Shown piece after piece: positions 48,460 through 57,364 of a DNA stretch of 64,000 nucleotides (the first letter of the stretch is position 1; each line of letters opens with the position of its first letter). The position numbers were made by a program, and so were the translations under genes. The notes under the pieces are model-generated. The model was not told where the DNA came from. It searched no databases and saw only the letters and a program-made list of their open reading frames with translations. Source of the stretch: Endosaccharibacter trunci (GTDB lineage Bacteria; Pseudomonadota; Alphaproteobacteria; Acetobacterales; Acetobacteraceae). The stretch spans positions 1 to 64,000 of the forward strand of contig JAMSKV010000017.1 in NCBI GenBank assembly GCA_024515975.1, in the 5' to 3' direction.

Positions 48460-49845
48460 TTACAGGCTCTCGATCACCACGCCGCGCTTCAGATAGCTGT
48501 TGGTCGCGGTGGGGATGATGTTCGGGGTCGCCGTGGCGTCGGTCGGCAGCGCGTAGCCACCGATCCAATACCAAGACTGGGCGATGATCTGCTTCAGGCG
48601 ATCCTGAGGCTCGCGCGTCACCATCACCACGTCATCCACCATCTCGATCAGCGCCTTCTCCGCATCCGGGATGGCATCGGTGGCAGCCATGCCTACGAAG
48701 TCGCCTTCGACAAGCGCACCTTGCCCAACCACGATCGCGCGGTGAATGCGGCCAGCCCCGAGAGACGCCTGCTGCGGCGCTTCCGTAGTCGGGATGTAGC
48801 GGACGCCCAGAATCTCGACGACCTGACCGGTGCGGTAAGTCTCGGAGTTGTAGGCGCCGCGATAGAGCTGCTTGAAATCGCCGTCGCGGAACAGGCCCAG
48901 CAACTGCTGGTCGTCGAGATAGCAGTGGTAGAGACCGGACTCATCGACGGGGGGCACATTGTTCATGCGGAGCGCCGCAACCGCCTGATTGACGGTGTCG
49001 AGCGTCATGGTGTCGCCTGGGACGTAGGAAGCCGACCCATAGGTGCCCTGCGAGGCAATCAGAGCAGCGGTAGTCGCGCGTGCATTCGGGCGAATGATCA
49101 GCGGGGCAGTGGACGCGATGACCGCGTTGCCGGCGGCACCATCCGACGTGCTGACATTGGTCGAGAACGTCAGAACGCCAGAGATACCCCCGGGGGCCGT
49201 CGAAACGTTGGTGCCATCGGCAACGGCCGCCAGCAGCGTGTAGGTTCCGGACCCAACGACCACCAGCATGCCAGCAGAACCGGCGATGCTGATCACCGTG
49301 CCACTGGTCGTCAGCGTGTTCTGGAACCCTCGGATGTCGTCCACCGACACAGACGTTCCGGCTGCCGACAGGGCGGTGCGGACGCGGGTATTGCCGCCCA
49401 GGTAGCCGCCGAGCCCGAAGACATTCTTGCCGCCATAGAGCGCGTCGCGCGCCAGTCGGTCCAGAGACTGCGTCGCCTGAACTCCGTTCGTTCGCGCATT
49501 GGCGACAAACAGGTTGGCAATGCCGACCTGCTCGGTCACGGTATTCAGGTCGATGGTGTCGCCGAAGATGTTCATCGTCAGCGTGTACTGCTCGACGCCG
49601 AAGCTGCTGGGCGTCAGGCCGTTGTCGAAGTTGGTGTTCGACGCCGGGGTCAGCGGGGTCGTCACCGGCGCCTTCAGACCACGGCGGGTCATGGTGATGG
49701 TCTCGCCGACCCGGTTCGGGATCGGCATGCGATCCGCAATCGAGCGGAAGCTCAGACGGGAGCGAAGTCCCTCCTGAAATCCACGCGCGAGAAAACCCTG
49801 CTGAATGATGGGCTGCAGCGCGGCCGGGAAGTTCTGGATCGACAT
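48460..49845 (-). CDS. Major capsid protein with beta-rich insertion domain
   Basis: A 461-residue capsid protein: LQPIIQQGFLARGFQEGLRSRLSFRSIADRMPIPNRVGETITMTRRG at the N-terminus and YHCYLDDQQLLGLFRDGDFKQLYRGAYNSETYRTGQVVEILGVRYIPTTEAP in the core resemble the N4-gp56/SPP1-like HK97-fold group. Residues about 175-255 (TSGTVISIAGSAGMLVVVGSG...) look like an inserted Ig- or jelly-roll-like domain exposed on the capsid. Scaffold and portal follow upstream. Confidence 0.87.
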   Translation of the reverse strand: MSIQNFPAALQPIIQQGFLARGFQEGLRSRLSFRSIADRMPIPNRVGETITMTRRGLKAPVTTPLTPASNTNFDNGLTPSSFGVEQYTLTMNIFGDTIDLNTVTEQVGIANLFVANARTNGVQATQSLDRLARDALYGGKNVFGLGGYLGGNTRVRTALSAAGTSVSVDDIRGFQNTLTTSGTVISIAGSAGMLVVVGSGTYTLLAAVADGTNVSTAPGGISGVLTFSTNVSTSDGAAGNAVIASTAPLIIRPNARATTAALIASQGTYGSASYVPGDTMTLDTVNQAVAALRMNNVPPVDESGLYHCYLDDQQLLGLFRDGDFKQLYRGAYNSETYRTGQVVEILGVRYIPTTEAPQQASLGAGRIHRAIVVGQGALVEGDFVGMAATDAIPDAEKALIEMVDDVVMVTREPQDRLKQIIAQSWYWIGGYALPTDATATPNIIPTATNSYLKRGVVIESL

Positions 49846-49932
49846 ATGGCTTACTCCTGGGCGATGCCCTTGGAATTTGCGCGGGCATCACCCAACGCGA
49901 GTTTGCCGTCGGCCAATCCGATCGGCAGTTGG

Positions 49933-50553
49933 TTAGCGAAACGGTGTGGTGATTCCCAAAGCGCGCGCTTCGGCGTTCACGTCGGCGATGGGTGCGGACC
50001 GGGCGTCCAGATTGGACGGGACGGCTGGTCTCGGTGGGGCAACTGGGGCCTGGGTAGTGCCGGTGGCGACACCCACGCGCGGTGCGGCGCCGAACAGGTA
50101 GGGCTTGGCGGCCTTGAAGGCGGCGATCTGCTCGTCGAGGTTTTCGACGGAGCCATCCTCGCCGACTTTCAGGCCGGCACGGTCCAGCAGCTTGAGGCCG
50201 TCCATGTCATGCATGCCGAGCTTGGCGGCCGCAGTTTCAAGCGCCGCGTTCGTGCGTGCATCCCTGTCCGCGTGGATGCGGCTCTGAAGCTCGGCATCCT
50301 TGGCGTTCAACTGCGCGGTCAGGTCGATACGAAGCCGCTCCAGGTCGCCAGCTGCACGCGTGGCAAGGCCATCTCGGTCATTCGTGACAGTATCGAGTTC
50401 GCTCTGTAGTGCTTCGAGTTGACCCTTGTATTTGTTCGCGTTCAAACGATGGCCCTTGGCCTCGTCGTTCGCCGTTTTGAGCTGTCCCTTGAGATCGTCC
50501 CGGTCATGGGTGACGGTCGCCAATTCAGCTTGCAGTTCTTCCACGGTCGGCAT
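49933..50553 (-). CDS. Head scaffolding protein
   Basis: A 206-residue protein. The first 100 residues are coiled coil (LQAELATVTHDRDDLKGQLKTANDEAKGH) and the rest contains AALETAAAKLGMHDMDGLKLLDRAGLKV, the DUF4355-like helical scaffold pattern, and a proline-rich linker (APVAPPRPAVP). Position between portal and capsid is typical. It guides capsid assembly and then leaves. Confidence 0.83.
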   Translation of the reverse strand: MPTVEELQAELATVTHDRDDLKGQLKTANDEAKGHRLNANKYKGQLEALQSELDTVTNDRDGLATRAAGDLERLRIDLTAQLNAKDAELQSRIHADRDARTNAALETAAAKLGMHDMDGLKLLDRAGLKVGEDGSVENLDEQIAAFKAAKPYLFGAAPRVGVATGTTQAPVAPPRPAVPSNLDARSAPIADVNAEARALGITTPFR

Positions 50554-50616
50554 CACGCCTCCTTCTGCCCATCACGGGCTGCGTTGCCTGCGTCGTCGTC
50601 CCTCGCGGACTCGGAA

Positions 50617-52128
50617 TCAGGCGGTGATCTGTCGGGTCTCGTTCTTCGCCACGTTGGCCTGCGCGCGAATGTCAGCCGCCGCTTGAGCATCGGCGGCCTG
50701 CTGCGCCTTGGCGGCAGCCTCGGCTTGGACCAGCAGCAACTCCGCGCCTACGTCGTCCACGTCGGCGATGCGCGCCAGCAGCGTGACGGCCGTCACTTGG
50801 CTCAGCAGGCCGCCGGCATTGGCGGTCACCAGTGCTTGCGCGGTCGCCAGCAGATCGGCGTTCGTAGGTTTGAAGTAGTCGGGCCAGCGCAGTTCGAGCC
50901 CGCTCGGGTCGATGTGGACGCCGGATGCGTCGCCGATCGTCAGGCCGCCATCGATCTTCTCAGAGGCAGCGCACACCATACGCAGCAGCGTCAGCAGCCC
51001 ATTCTCGCCGTAAGTCAGCCGTAGCCGGCCGGCGAGCCACACCAGCGACTGGTGCATCAACTTCTGCGCGACGCCGCTCTGTGCGGCCTTCAATCGATCC
51101 GCGTCGGCCCGGTTGCCGTGAATAGCTTCCATCGCCAGCGATCGCAGATATCGGACCTGCTCCAACACCGCACTAGCGGCCGCACCGTTGATTTCGAGCA
51201 GCTTGGCGTCGCCCTCCGGCGGCAACGTCAAGGCAGTTGCGGCACCACCCTGTCTGGCCGGCTCGCCCGGGATCATAGGGCCCTGCTTGATGACCAGCGT
51301 TGGATCGGACGCATACTTCAGCCCGCGACCGCCCTGGCTTAGCAAATAGTCAATCTCGATGGTCGTATCTATCGCCGCTTCGAACGAGCAAGCGCCGTCA
51401 GGGCCATCACCGCCGGGCAGATTGCGAATCCAGACGATTGGCACGAAGCCCAAACCATGCTCGACCGAGCGATCGGGGTCGATCGCCATCGGTTTGCGGT
51501 CGCCGGCGTCGGCCATTGACTGCGGCAGGAACCACGTCTCGTTTGTGTCGTCCCAAATCCGCTGGAACCAGAAACTAGCCGCTCGATCGGCGTCTAGAAT
51601 CTTATAGCCCTGCTCGGCCAGATCCGAGCCCTTGACCTTGTAGCGCTCGGTCACGCTGGCGAGCAGCTTCGGTCGCGCTTTCTGCCAGACAGGCGTTAGG
51701 TTTGCCGTGTCCATCACAGTGAACACCGGCCGGTGCTCGATTGCCTGAAACAGGAGCGCCACGGACCCGACCGAGCCGCGGGTCGCCGCGTCGATCATGA
51801 TCTCAGGCAGCGATGCTTCCCGGATCAGGTCGGCGAGCTGGGTCTTGGCGTTGTCATTCTCAACGACGATGGAGGGGAAGTGCTCCTCGCCGAACACGAG
51901 CGAAACGCTATCGTCGACGACCGACCGACACAGACCAGATCGAACAGACGGTCGGCGCCTCACAAGCGGAATATACTCGCCCCCGTCTGTTCTCTCTTTC
52001 GAGAACGGATATTGCAGGGTGTCGTATTGCTCACCGTTCAGAACCCGGGTGAGCGCGTTGATCGTGAAAGCCCGCGCAGGCATATCGCGGTCGCGTGGGT
52101 ATTCGGCCTGCAGCGCCTGCCAATCCAT
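50617..52128 (-). CDS. Portal protein, SPP1-like family
   Basis: A 503-residue portal: RRRPSVRSGLCRSVVDDSVSLVFGEEHFPSI (clip and wing entry), FEAAIDTTIEIDYLLSQGGRGLKYASDPTLVIKQGP in the stem region, and a helical crown at the C-terminus (VQAEAAAKAQQAADAQAAADIRAQ). It forms the dodecameric DNA gate at one vertex and docks the terminase. Encoded 18 bases after the large terminase. Confidence 0.88.
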   Translation of the reverse strand: MDWQALQAEYPRDRDMPARAFTINALTRVLNGEQYDTLQYPFSKERTDGGEYIPLVRRRPSVRSGLCRSVVDDSVSLVFGEEHFPSIVVENDNAKTQLADLIREASLPEIMIDAATRGSVGSVALLFQAIEHRPVFTVMDTANLTPVWQKARPKLLASVTERYKVKGSDLAEQGYKILDADRAASFWFQRIWDDTNETWFLPQSMADAGDRKPMAIDPDRSVEHGLGFVPIVWIRNLPGGDGPDGACSFEAAIDTTIEIDYLLSQGGRGLKYASDPTLVIKQGPMIPGEPARQGGAATALTLPPEGDAKLLEINGAAASAVLEQVRYLRSLAMEAIHGNRADADRLKAAQSGVAQKLMHQSLVWLAGRLRLTYGENGLLTLLRMVCAASEKIDGGLTIGDASGVHIDPSGLELRWPDYFKPTNADLLATAQALVTANAGGLLSQVTAVTLLARIADVDDVGAELLLVQAEAAAKAQQAADAQAAADIRAQANVAKNETRQITA

Positions 52129-52146
52129 GCGAGTCTCCTGCGGGCA

Positions 52147-53463
52147 CTATCTCCCGAAACTGATCGGCGATGGGGCCCATCGCGCTGGCGCAGCGGGCGG
52201 CTCACCCAGCACCAAGTCCGTCACCGCCCAGACCCAAGCATCAGCCCGGTCCGGACTCTTCGCGCCTTGGTATCCAGCAGCCGAGAACTGGCAGAGCTGA
52301 TCCTCAAGGTCGGGAAAGCGCCCGTGATGAACCGCCTTACCCTGCTCATAGAGCGCCGCGACCGGCTCAGCTCGCACGTGCTTGCCGCGTGAGGCTGTCA
52401 CTAGATGGACCGGCGCTGTAGCCCGCGCGGACCGGATCGTGCTTTCAACCAGCGCACCGCCATAGTTGCGCTCGGCTACGATCCTGTCGGCCTGCCACTT
52501 GTCATAAAGCGCAATGACCATCCGAGCCCATCCGTCCGGGCTGTAGCGGCCGGTGGCATCCTCCAGTAGGTGAACCACGCCGGCGATATCCACGCCGGCG
52601 GCGACGATGCCGATCTCGTCTGACCGCGTGTCTTCGTCACCTGAGCACCCGGACGGGTCCGCCGAAATGAGGATTCGGCGCATCTGACCGCGAATGGCAT
52701 CAATGTTGGCGTCGGTGACGGGCTCGACCCTGCGGATACGGTCCATCGACCAGAGCGCCCCATCGACGGCTGTAAGATACTCGCCAAGCAGAAAGCGGCG
52801 GCGCTCCTTCTCGGGTAGAGCGTCGAGCGATTCCAGATATTCCGGTGCCAGGTTCTGCCGGTTGCTGTCCGGATTGAGTTGCATCGTCGCGTAGAGCGTC
52901 GGGTCGCGCAGCGGCTCACCAGACTTCGGCTCGATGCCGCGCTCCCAAAGGGTGTAGAGCCAGTGGCTTTGCGTCGGCGGGTTGGCGTCCACATACTCCT
53001 TGAGCGCCAGCGGACTCTGTTGAGCAAGTCGCGTCAGCAGCATGTTCCGCGCGCCGTAACTGATCTGCGACGCCTCGTTCAAATAGACTGTCGCGAACTC
53101 CTTACCGAGGATCTTCTCGGTTCTCTCCTTGTCGTCCAGGCCGCCAAACCAGAGCTCGGAACCATTCGGTAGCCGCACGAACCAGTCCGTCTTGTCCAGC
53201 TTGTAGGTTACCTCTGGGAAGCAGAGCTTCATCATCTTTGGAAACGTATCAAGAATGATAGACTGCTTTACCGCGTTAAACGCATGCCTGAAGACGCCAT
53301 GCCGTGTTTCCGGCGCCTTGATTGCCCGCACGGCGACAGCGCGCGTCAGCGCGAAGGTCTTTCCCGACCGGGACCCCCCACGAAGCAAGATATGCCGGGC
53401 TGGACTCGCCAGAAGGTCCGTCGCTTGGTCCTGAAGTTCCGTAAGCCTAAAGGTTGGCGTCAC
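52147..53463 (-). CDS. terL: Terminase large subunit
   Basis: A 438-residue packaging motor. ATPase: Walker A GGSRSGKT (29-36) and Walker B FATVYLNE (123-130). Nuclease: RILISADPSG with metal-binding Asp269, and a later acidic site near RADAWVWAVTDLVLG. The pattern is that of the PBSX/SPP1-like TerL branch. It cuts concatemers and pumps DNA into the procapsid. It overlaps the small-subunit gene by 17 bases. Confidence 0.93.
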   Translation of the reverse strand: MTPTFRLTELQDQATDLLASPARHILLRGGSRSGKTFALTRAVAVRAIKAPETRHGVFRHAFNAVKQSIILDTFPKMMKLCFPEVTYKLDKTDWFVRLPNGSELWFGGLDDKERTEKILGKEFATVYLNEASQISYGARNMLLTRLAQQSPLALKEYVDANPPTQSHWLYTLWERGIEPKSGEPLRDPTLYATMQLNPDSNRQNLAPEYLESLDALPEKERRRFLLGEYLTAVDGALWSMDRIRRVEPVTDANIDAIRGQMRRILISADPSGCSGDEDTRSDEIGIVAAGVDIAGVVHLLEDATGRYSPDGWARMVIALYDKWQADRIVAERNYGGALVESTIRSARATAPVHLVTASRGKHVRAEPVAALYEQGKAVHHGRFPDLEDQLCQFSAAGYQGAKSPDRADAWVWAVTDLVLGEPPAAPARWAPSPISFGR

Positions 53464-53959
53464 GCGGACTGATCACAACCGTCAAGGGCTTCTGATTGTT
53501 GTCCTTTTCGTACAAGCCAAGGTGCTTGCAGATCTTCTCCAGCGCCGCGTTCTTGTCCCAGAGCTTGATCTTATGGACGTGGTAGACCTCAGCGTCCTCG
53601 CCCTTGCCTTCAACGCGACGCTCGATCTCCATGGAGGCCACAGATGCTGCCATGTCGTCAGACCACTCGTCTGGCCTGAGAAGGCGGCTTCCATCGGCTG
53701 AAAAAGCCTTCCTCAGGTCGCTAAAGCCCAGCCGAGCAATCTCGGTCAATACTCGATCAGCGTTAATTCCCGTGCGCATGGAGCGACGCCGCTGTGCTGC
53801 TGCAATCGCCTCTTGGATGGCCGGCATCGCCATCATTTCACTGGCGCGGACAGCAGAACTGTTCTGCGTGTAGCCTGCGCGTTGTGCAGCCGCGGCCCCG
53901 TTCAGATCGACAAGATACTCATCGACAAACCGACGCTGCTTCGGCGTCAGCTCAGCCAT
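53447..53959 (-). CDS. terS: Terminase small subunit
   Basis: A 170-residue protein beginning MAELTPKQRRFVDEYLVDLNGAAAAQRAGYTQNSSAVRASEMM, the Terminase_2 helix-turn-helix start. A central helical part and ELNDAL-like DKNAALEKICKHLGLYEKDN follow. It recognises the packaging site, normally in or near its own gene. The ATG at 53959 fits the family; 105 bases upstream are gene-free and may contain the pac site. Confidence 0.9.
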   Translation of the reverse strand: MAELTPKQRRFVDEYLVDLNGAAAAQRAGYTQNSSAVRASEMMAMPAIQEAIAAAQRRRSMRTGINADRVLTEIARLGFSDLRKAFSADGSRLLRPDEWSDDMAASVASMEIERRVEGKGEDAEVYHVHKIKLWDKNAALEKICKHLGLYEKDNNQKPLTVVISPRDANL

Positions 53960-54064
53960 GCGACACCTGTTTGAGACGGGAAGCGCCGGAGCCAATCCTG
54001 GCCTGCGGCGCAATAATTTGATCGTGCCATCGCGATAGCACGCGAACGGCGCTGACCGCAAGCA

Positions 54065-54658
54065 TCAATATACGCTTCCATCAAGACCAAAATGCTCCAC
54101 TAGTCGGTCTAGAATCAGGTCGATGCCGCCTTTTACGAACTTCTCGTTCATCGGCACCCGCGCCCTGCTGACCGGGTCGATACGGCTGTGGGCAGCGGCA
54201 ATGGCGGAAATGTCCATGTTCTGGATCACCAGCATGTCCAACATCAACCGCTGCCGTCGGCCGATAATCTCATGGATCCGCCGCAGGGACGCTGCCGCCT
54301 GAACCTGCGTCATGGTCGGATGGCCCTTCTGCCAGAAGGGCATCCGGGCGCCGTTGGCGTCCCCTCCGCCCGAAGCTATCGCCCCGCTTTCCAGCTCGCG
54401 AAGTTCTCCATAGCGGTCGGCCGCAGTGGCTTGGTGGACAGTGATTGATCGCCGGGCGCGCAGTCGGCCGACAGCACTCGCGAGCGGGCGGGCGATCGTG
54501 CGGTTCGGCGCACTCGGGTCAGCGACGTGCTCAACCTCCACCGCGCCCAGCCTGAACCGATGCTCCATTCCGGTTTCAACAATGATGGACGGAACGCGTC
54601 GTTCGTTGGGACGCTTCTTGCCCTTACGGCGCTTCTTGTTCGCAAGCATCGCGCTCAT
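54065..54658 (-). CDS. DUF6456-like phage protein, possible late-gene regulator
   Basis: A 197-residue basic protein starting MSAMLANKKRRKGKKRPNERR. The second half (ATAADRYGELRELESG...SGGGDANG...RRIHEIIGRRQRLMLDMLVIQNMDISAIAAAH) follows the pattern of DUF6456 domains, seen in alphaproteobacterial regulators and phages. Lying just before the terminase genes it could act like late transcription activators of other phages. That role is inference. Confidence 0.6.
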   Translation of the reverse strand: MSAMLANKKRRKGKKRPNERRVPSIIVETGMEHRFRLGAVEVEHVADPSAPNRTIARPLASAVGRLRARRSITVHQATAADRYGELRELESGAIASGGGDANGARMPFWQKGHPTMTQVQAAASLRRIHEIIGRRQRLMLDMLVIQNMDISAIAAAHSRIDPVSRARVPMNEKFVKGGIDLILDRLVEHFGLDGSVY

Positions 54659-55026
54659 TCTCTAACGCCCTCCACCTTACGATTCATTACAGCCTCAAAC
54701 CCCACCAACCGCTCCGCAATCTCCCGCTCCCACACGACGACGCCCACCCGCGCGTTCGGCGTGGCGGTGTCGGTCCGGGCGCACGGCTTGAGGCTTCCGT
54801 TCGACAGGGCAGCCACGCGCTCCAGGGTCCAGCCGTAGCCGCGAGCGGAGTCCGGATGCGGGACGGTGCCGATCTCGACGGTTCGGCCGCCGCCGCAGAG
54901 GAAGACGGGGACGCGAGGGCGATAAGAGAGGCGGTCTGGGGAGAGGTCGTACGTGACATCTCCGACGATGATTTTCGGATCGCTGGTGAGCAGGATGCCG
55001 GGCAGCCGGATATGGAAGTCCGCCAT
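54655..55026 (-). CDS. Phage hypothetical protein
   Basis: A 123-residue protein starting MADFHIRLPGILLTSDPKIIVGDVTYDLSPDRLSYRPRVPVFLCGGG, mainly beta, ending NRKVEGVRE. A small all-beta domain; no family recognised. Its ATG shares one base with the preceding stop (TGATG) and its stop overlaps the DUF6456-like start. Confidence 0.6.
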   Translation of the reverse strand: MADFHIRLPGILLTSDPKIIVGDVTYDLSPDRLSYRPRVPVFLCGGGRTVEIGTVPHPDSARGYGWTLERVAALSNGSLKPCARTDTATPNARVGVVVWEREIAERLVGFEAVMNRKVEGVRE

Positions 55027-55529
55027 CACTCGTCCCCCTCTTCCCGGTCAGCCACCGCGAGCACCGCCTTTGCCAGCCGAACGACAGCAACCAGCGTGAT
55101 GGGGTCGTCGCTCGTCCCCTCGGTGTGATCGCGGGGCAGGTCAGCGGCATCCGGATCGGTGTCGAGGACGGGAAGCTCCGGAGACTCATCGGGGGAACAA
55201 GGCGGCCGAGCCCTCACCTCCATTAGGGCGTGCACAGCTTCAAGCAACCGCGGATCGCCATGGTCATCCTCGGGCAGATCAATCCACCGCCAATGGTTGG
55301 GCCAATGGTGCGGCCGGCGCCATTGGGTCGCTGGGTCCAGTCGGCGCAAGTAGGTCAAGGTCTGGTTTGACTCGTCGTAGTCCCACCCAGTCTTTGACAG
55401 GTGGTCTAAGACATCATCGCGGCTGTCGGTGATTCCAACATCCCGCATCGCGACATCGAGCGCGTCGCCGAGTGTTCTGCCCCACGTGATGATGTAGGCG
55501 ACTAGGGCTCGATACTGGCCGTCGGTCAT
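55026..55529 (-). CDS. Phage hypothetical protein, acidic
   Basis: A 167-residue protein with an N-terminal helical part (RALVAYIITWGRTLGDALDVAMRDVG), a Trp-rich middle (PHHWPNHWRWIDLPEDDHGD) and an acidic Asp-rich C-terminal half ending VADREEGDE. Such acidic proteins sometimes mimic DNA, but nothing more supports that. Coupled with its neighbours. Confidence 0.58.
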   Translation of the reverse strand: MTDGQYRALVAYIITWGRTLGDALDVAMRDVGITDSRDDVLDHLSKTGWDYDESNQTLTYLRRLDPATQWRRPHHWPNHWRWIDLPEDDHGDPRLLEAVHALMEVRARPPCSPDESPELPVLDTDPDAADLPRDHTEGTSDDPITLVAVVRLAKAVLAVADREEGDE

Positions 55530-55768
55530 CACCGCCCCTCCCCCTGCAACGCTTCCAGAGCGGCGACGCGGGCTTCGAGGCTTGGCTTGCCAGGGTTGAG
55601 GAGCGCCGACAGGAAGTCGTGCAAGCCCTCCGCCCCAGAGCGATCAAGGGTGACCTTGAAGGACACTTTCTCCAGTCCACCGCAGATGCGGATGCCTCCT
55701 GAAGCAACAGGCGCAAACTCCAGCCAATCGCCAGAAGGCGTTTCCCAGCTCAGCGCATTCCCAGCCAT
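55529..55768 (-). CDS. Small phage hypothetical protein
   Basis: A 79-residue protein: MAGNALSWETPSGDWLEFAPVASGGIRICGGLEKVSFKVTLDRSGAEGLHDFLSALLNPG. Beta strands are followed by two helices. The start at 55768 overlaps the stop of the gene before it. Function unknown. Confidence 0.6.
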   Translation of the reverse strand: MAGNALSWETPSGDWLEFAPVASGGIRICGGLEKVSFKVTLDRSGAEGLHDFLSALLNPGKPSLEARVAALEALQGEGR

Positions 55769-56127
55769 CACCCACACCCCCCACAACCCCGGTTGCACCC
55801 GTTCGCCGGACACCCCAGGTCCAGCAGATCTCCATCCATGCGGCCGAGTTCGGACAGAGCAGCCTCTCGCCGTGCTACCTCGGCCCTAGCCAAAAAACGC
55901 CCCCGACCATCTCTGCGCAGCGCCCCGCTTCGTGCTGCCTCCTGCTGTCGCTCGGCTGCCTCTCGGAACCGCATGATCCCGGCCCCGACCGCGTATTCGC
56001 GGTTCTGAGCCGTGAGCGCCTGCACGTGCGGCTCTTGCGCCCAGATGGCTGCCTCCAGCCGCGCCATCTCACCCGCTGTCGGCGGTGCGTGCGGGCGGCG
56101 GCGGAAGAGCGTGCGGAACAGACTCAT
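55768..56127 (-). CDS. Small phage protein with C-terminal Cys-rich motif
   Basis: A 119-residue protein: basic start MSLFRTLFRRRPHAPPTAGE, a long charged helix (MRFREAAERQQEAARSGALRRDGRGRFLARAEVARREAALSELG) and an end LGCPANGCNRGCGGCG with four cysteines, which could bind a metal or form a small cluster. Function unknown. Confidence 0.58.
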   Translation of the reverse strand: MSLFRTLFRRRPHAPPTAGEMARLEAAIWAQEPHVQALTAQNREYAVGAGIMRFREAAERQQEAARSGALRRDGRGRFLARAEVARREAALSELGRMDGDLLDLGCPANGCNRGCGGCG

Positions 56128-56348
56128 GGCGCGCTTGCCCCAGTCATGGAGCCGTCTTCTGCAACACCCTCGCACCAGGTTGTGGTTAAGTGGTCGTCGC
56201 GAGCCCTGCACTGCTCGTAGAGGGCGATCCGTTTTCCAGGATCGTAAGTCGGCGCATGGCTTAAGGTCGCGCCCAACTGCAGGCCCAACACTGCGCCAAG
56301 CAAAACGCTCACCAAAGCGACGCAAAGCATCTCAAGCCGAAAACTCAC
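56124..56348 (-). CDS. Small membrane-anchored phage protein
   Basis: A 74-residue protein with one N-terminal membrane segment (MLCVALVSVLLGAVLGLQLGATL) and a short periplasmic part with two cysteines (YEQCRARDD, TTWCEGVA), which may form a disulfide. Exclusion or immunity proteins often look like this; unproven. Confidence 0.6.
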   Translation of the reverse strand: MSFRLEMLCVALVSVLLGAVLGLQLGATLSHAPTYDPGKRIALYEQCRARDDHLTTTWCEGVAEDGSMTGASAP

Positions 56349-56599
56349 CTTCCCCTCCCACGCCCCAAATTCGCCCTCTGAGCCGCCTTCCCGCCCCGTC
56401 CGGCACCCGAATGCCCGGAACCTGCTCCACCGGCCTCAGCGGGCAACGGTGAGCCCACATGCCACCATCCGCACGCACACAGCCGTGCCGCTCCGCGTCG
56501 GAGCCCATAGTGGGCGGTCCATGCGTCGGCGGCGGTCTCGGTGCGGAACAGCTGCTCGACGGCGCAGGGCGGGGCGGCGATGGGGCCGGGCGGGGTCAT
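56345..56599 (-). CDS. Small phage hypothetical protein
   Basis: An 84-residue protein: CAVEQLFRTETAADAWTAHYGLRRGAARLCACGWWHVG. The Cys-x-Cys...His pattern is that of small phage zinc-finger-like proteins that resemble a single C2H2 or ribbon. The C-terminal third is Gly/Arg-rich. Overlaps both neighbours by 4 bases. Confidence 0.58.
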   Translation of the reverse strand: MTPPGPIAAPPCAVEQLFRTETAADAWTAHYGLRRGAARLCACGWWHVGSPLPAEAGGAGSGHSGAGRGGKAAQRANLGRGRGR

Positions 56600-57345
56600 G
56601 CGACCGCCCCGACTGGCGGGAGGGGAACGGCAGGATCGGTACCACCGCAGAATGCCTCTCGCGCCCTGAGCGCGGCACAAACGGCGCGCTTAACCTGCGC
56701 CCCAGTCAGGGCATGGCAGCAGTCCCGAACGATCGTCGCGTGCGTCGGAGATTTGCCATGCAGATAGACTTGGTGCCGGCTTGCGACCTGCCACAACTCT
56801 GCGACATGCAGGATGTGCAGCATCTGATACGCCCAGGGGTGGTCGTTCGTGACGTAGCCGCCTTCGGTCCGCTCCATGGAGCTCGCGTCGACCGCAACGG
56901 TCCACGTCTCGACATGAGACGCGCCGATCTTATGGATCGTCGCCTGCACTGGCGTCCTCTGCGGACTGTAGGTCGTTCCTCCGCAACGAAGCGTCTTCCG
57001 CACTGGCGGTAGCTGCTCGTTCCATTTCGGAGCAAGAGCGACAATCACGCGAGCCGAAATAGGCGCAAATGCCCTGATCTGCTGTTCCAGCCGATCCGCC
57101 ACGTCTCGGCTCGACTTGATTTCGACCGCGTTGATCTCTGTCTCCGTCACGGCGGCGAGGTCGATCCGGTTCGTCGAATAGCGAAGCGGCAGCTCATGGA
57201 TGATCCGGGCGCCCGGCCAGCGCTGTCGCATCCAGGGCACAAGCATCTCACGCATCGCGAGCTCTTCGCTGGATCGGTTGCTCAGCTTCCGCACGGTCGG
57301 CACCGCACCCAAATCTGACACGCCGGGGCGCTGGTGCTGGGTCAT
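56596..57345 (-). CDS. Putative PD-(D/E)XK nuclease (MmcB/sce7726-like)
   Basis: A 249-residue protein. Glu51 (IHELPLRYSTNRIDLAAV), Asp62 and EIK (75-77, INAVEIKSSRD) reproduce the E...D...ExK pattern of PD-(D/E)XK nucleases such as MmcB-like and sce7726-family proteins. The C-terminal half is unclassified. It could process replication or recombination intermediates. First gene downstream of the repeat-rich region at 57.4-57.6 kb. Confidence 0.75.
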   Translation of the reverse strand: MTQHQRPGVSDLGAVPTVRKLSNRSSEELAMREMLVPWMRQRWPGARIIHELPLRYSTNRIDLAAVTETEINAVEIKSSRDVADRLEQQIRAFAPISARVIVALAPKWNEQLPPVRKTLRCGGTTYSPQRTPVQATIHKIGASHVETWTVAVDASSMERTEGGYVTNDHPWAYQMLHILHVAELWQVASRHQVYLHGKSPTHATIVRDCCHALTGAQVKRAVCAALRAREAFCGGTDPAVPLPPVGAVA

Positions 57346-57364
57346 GCGGCACCTCGGGCGGCCT

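Noticed and set aside
48721..50409. A 562-codon rightward frame over capsid and scaffold genes
   Set aside because: Arg/Ala/Gly-rich shadow with no family resemblance, antisense to two well-supported structural genes.
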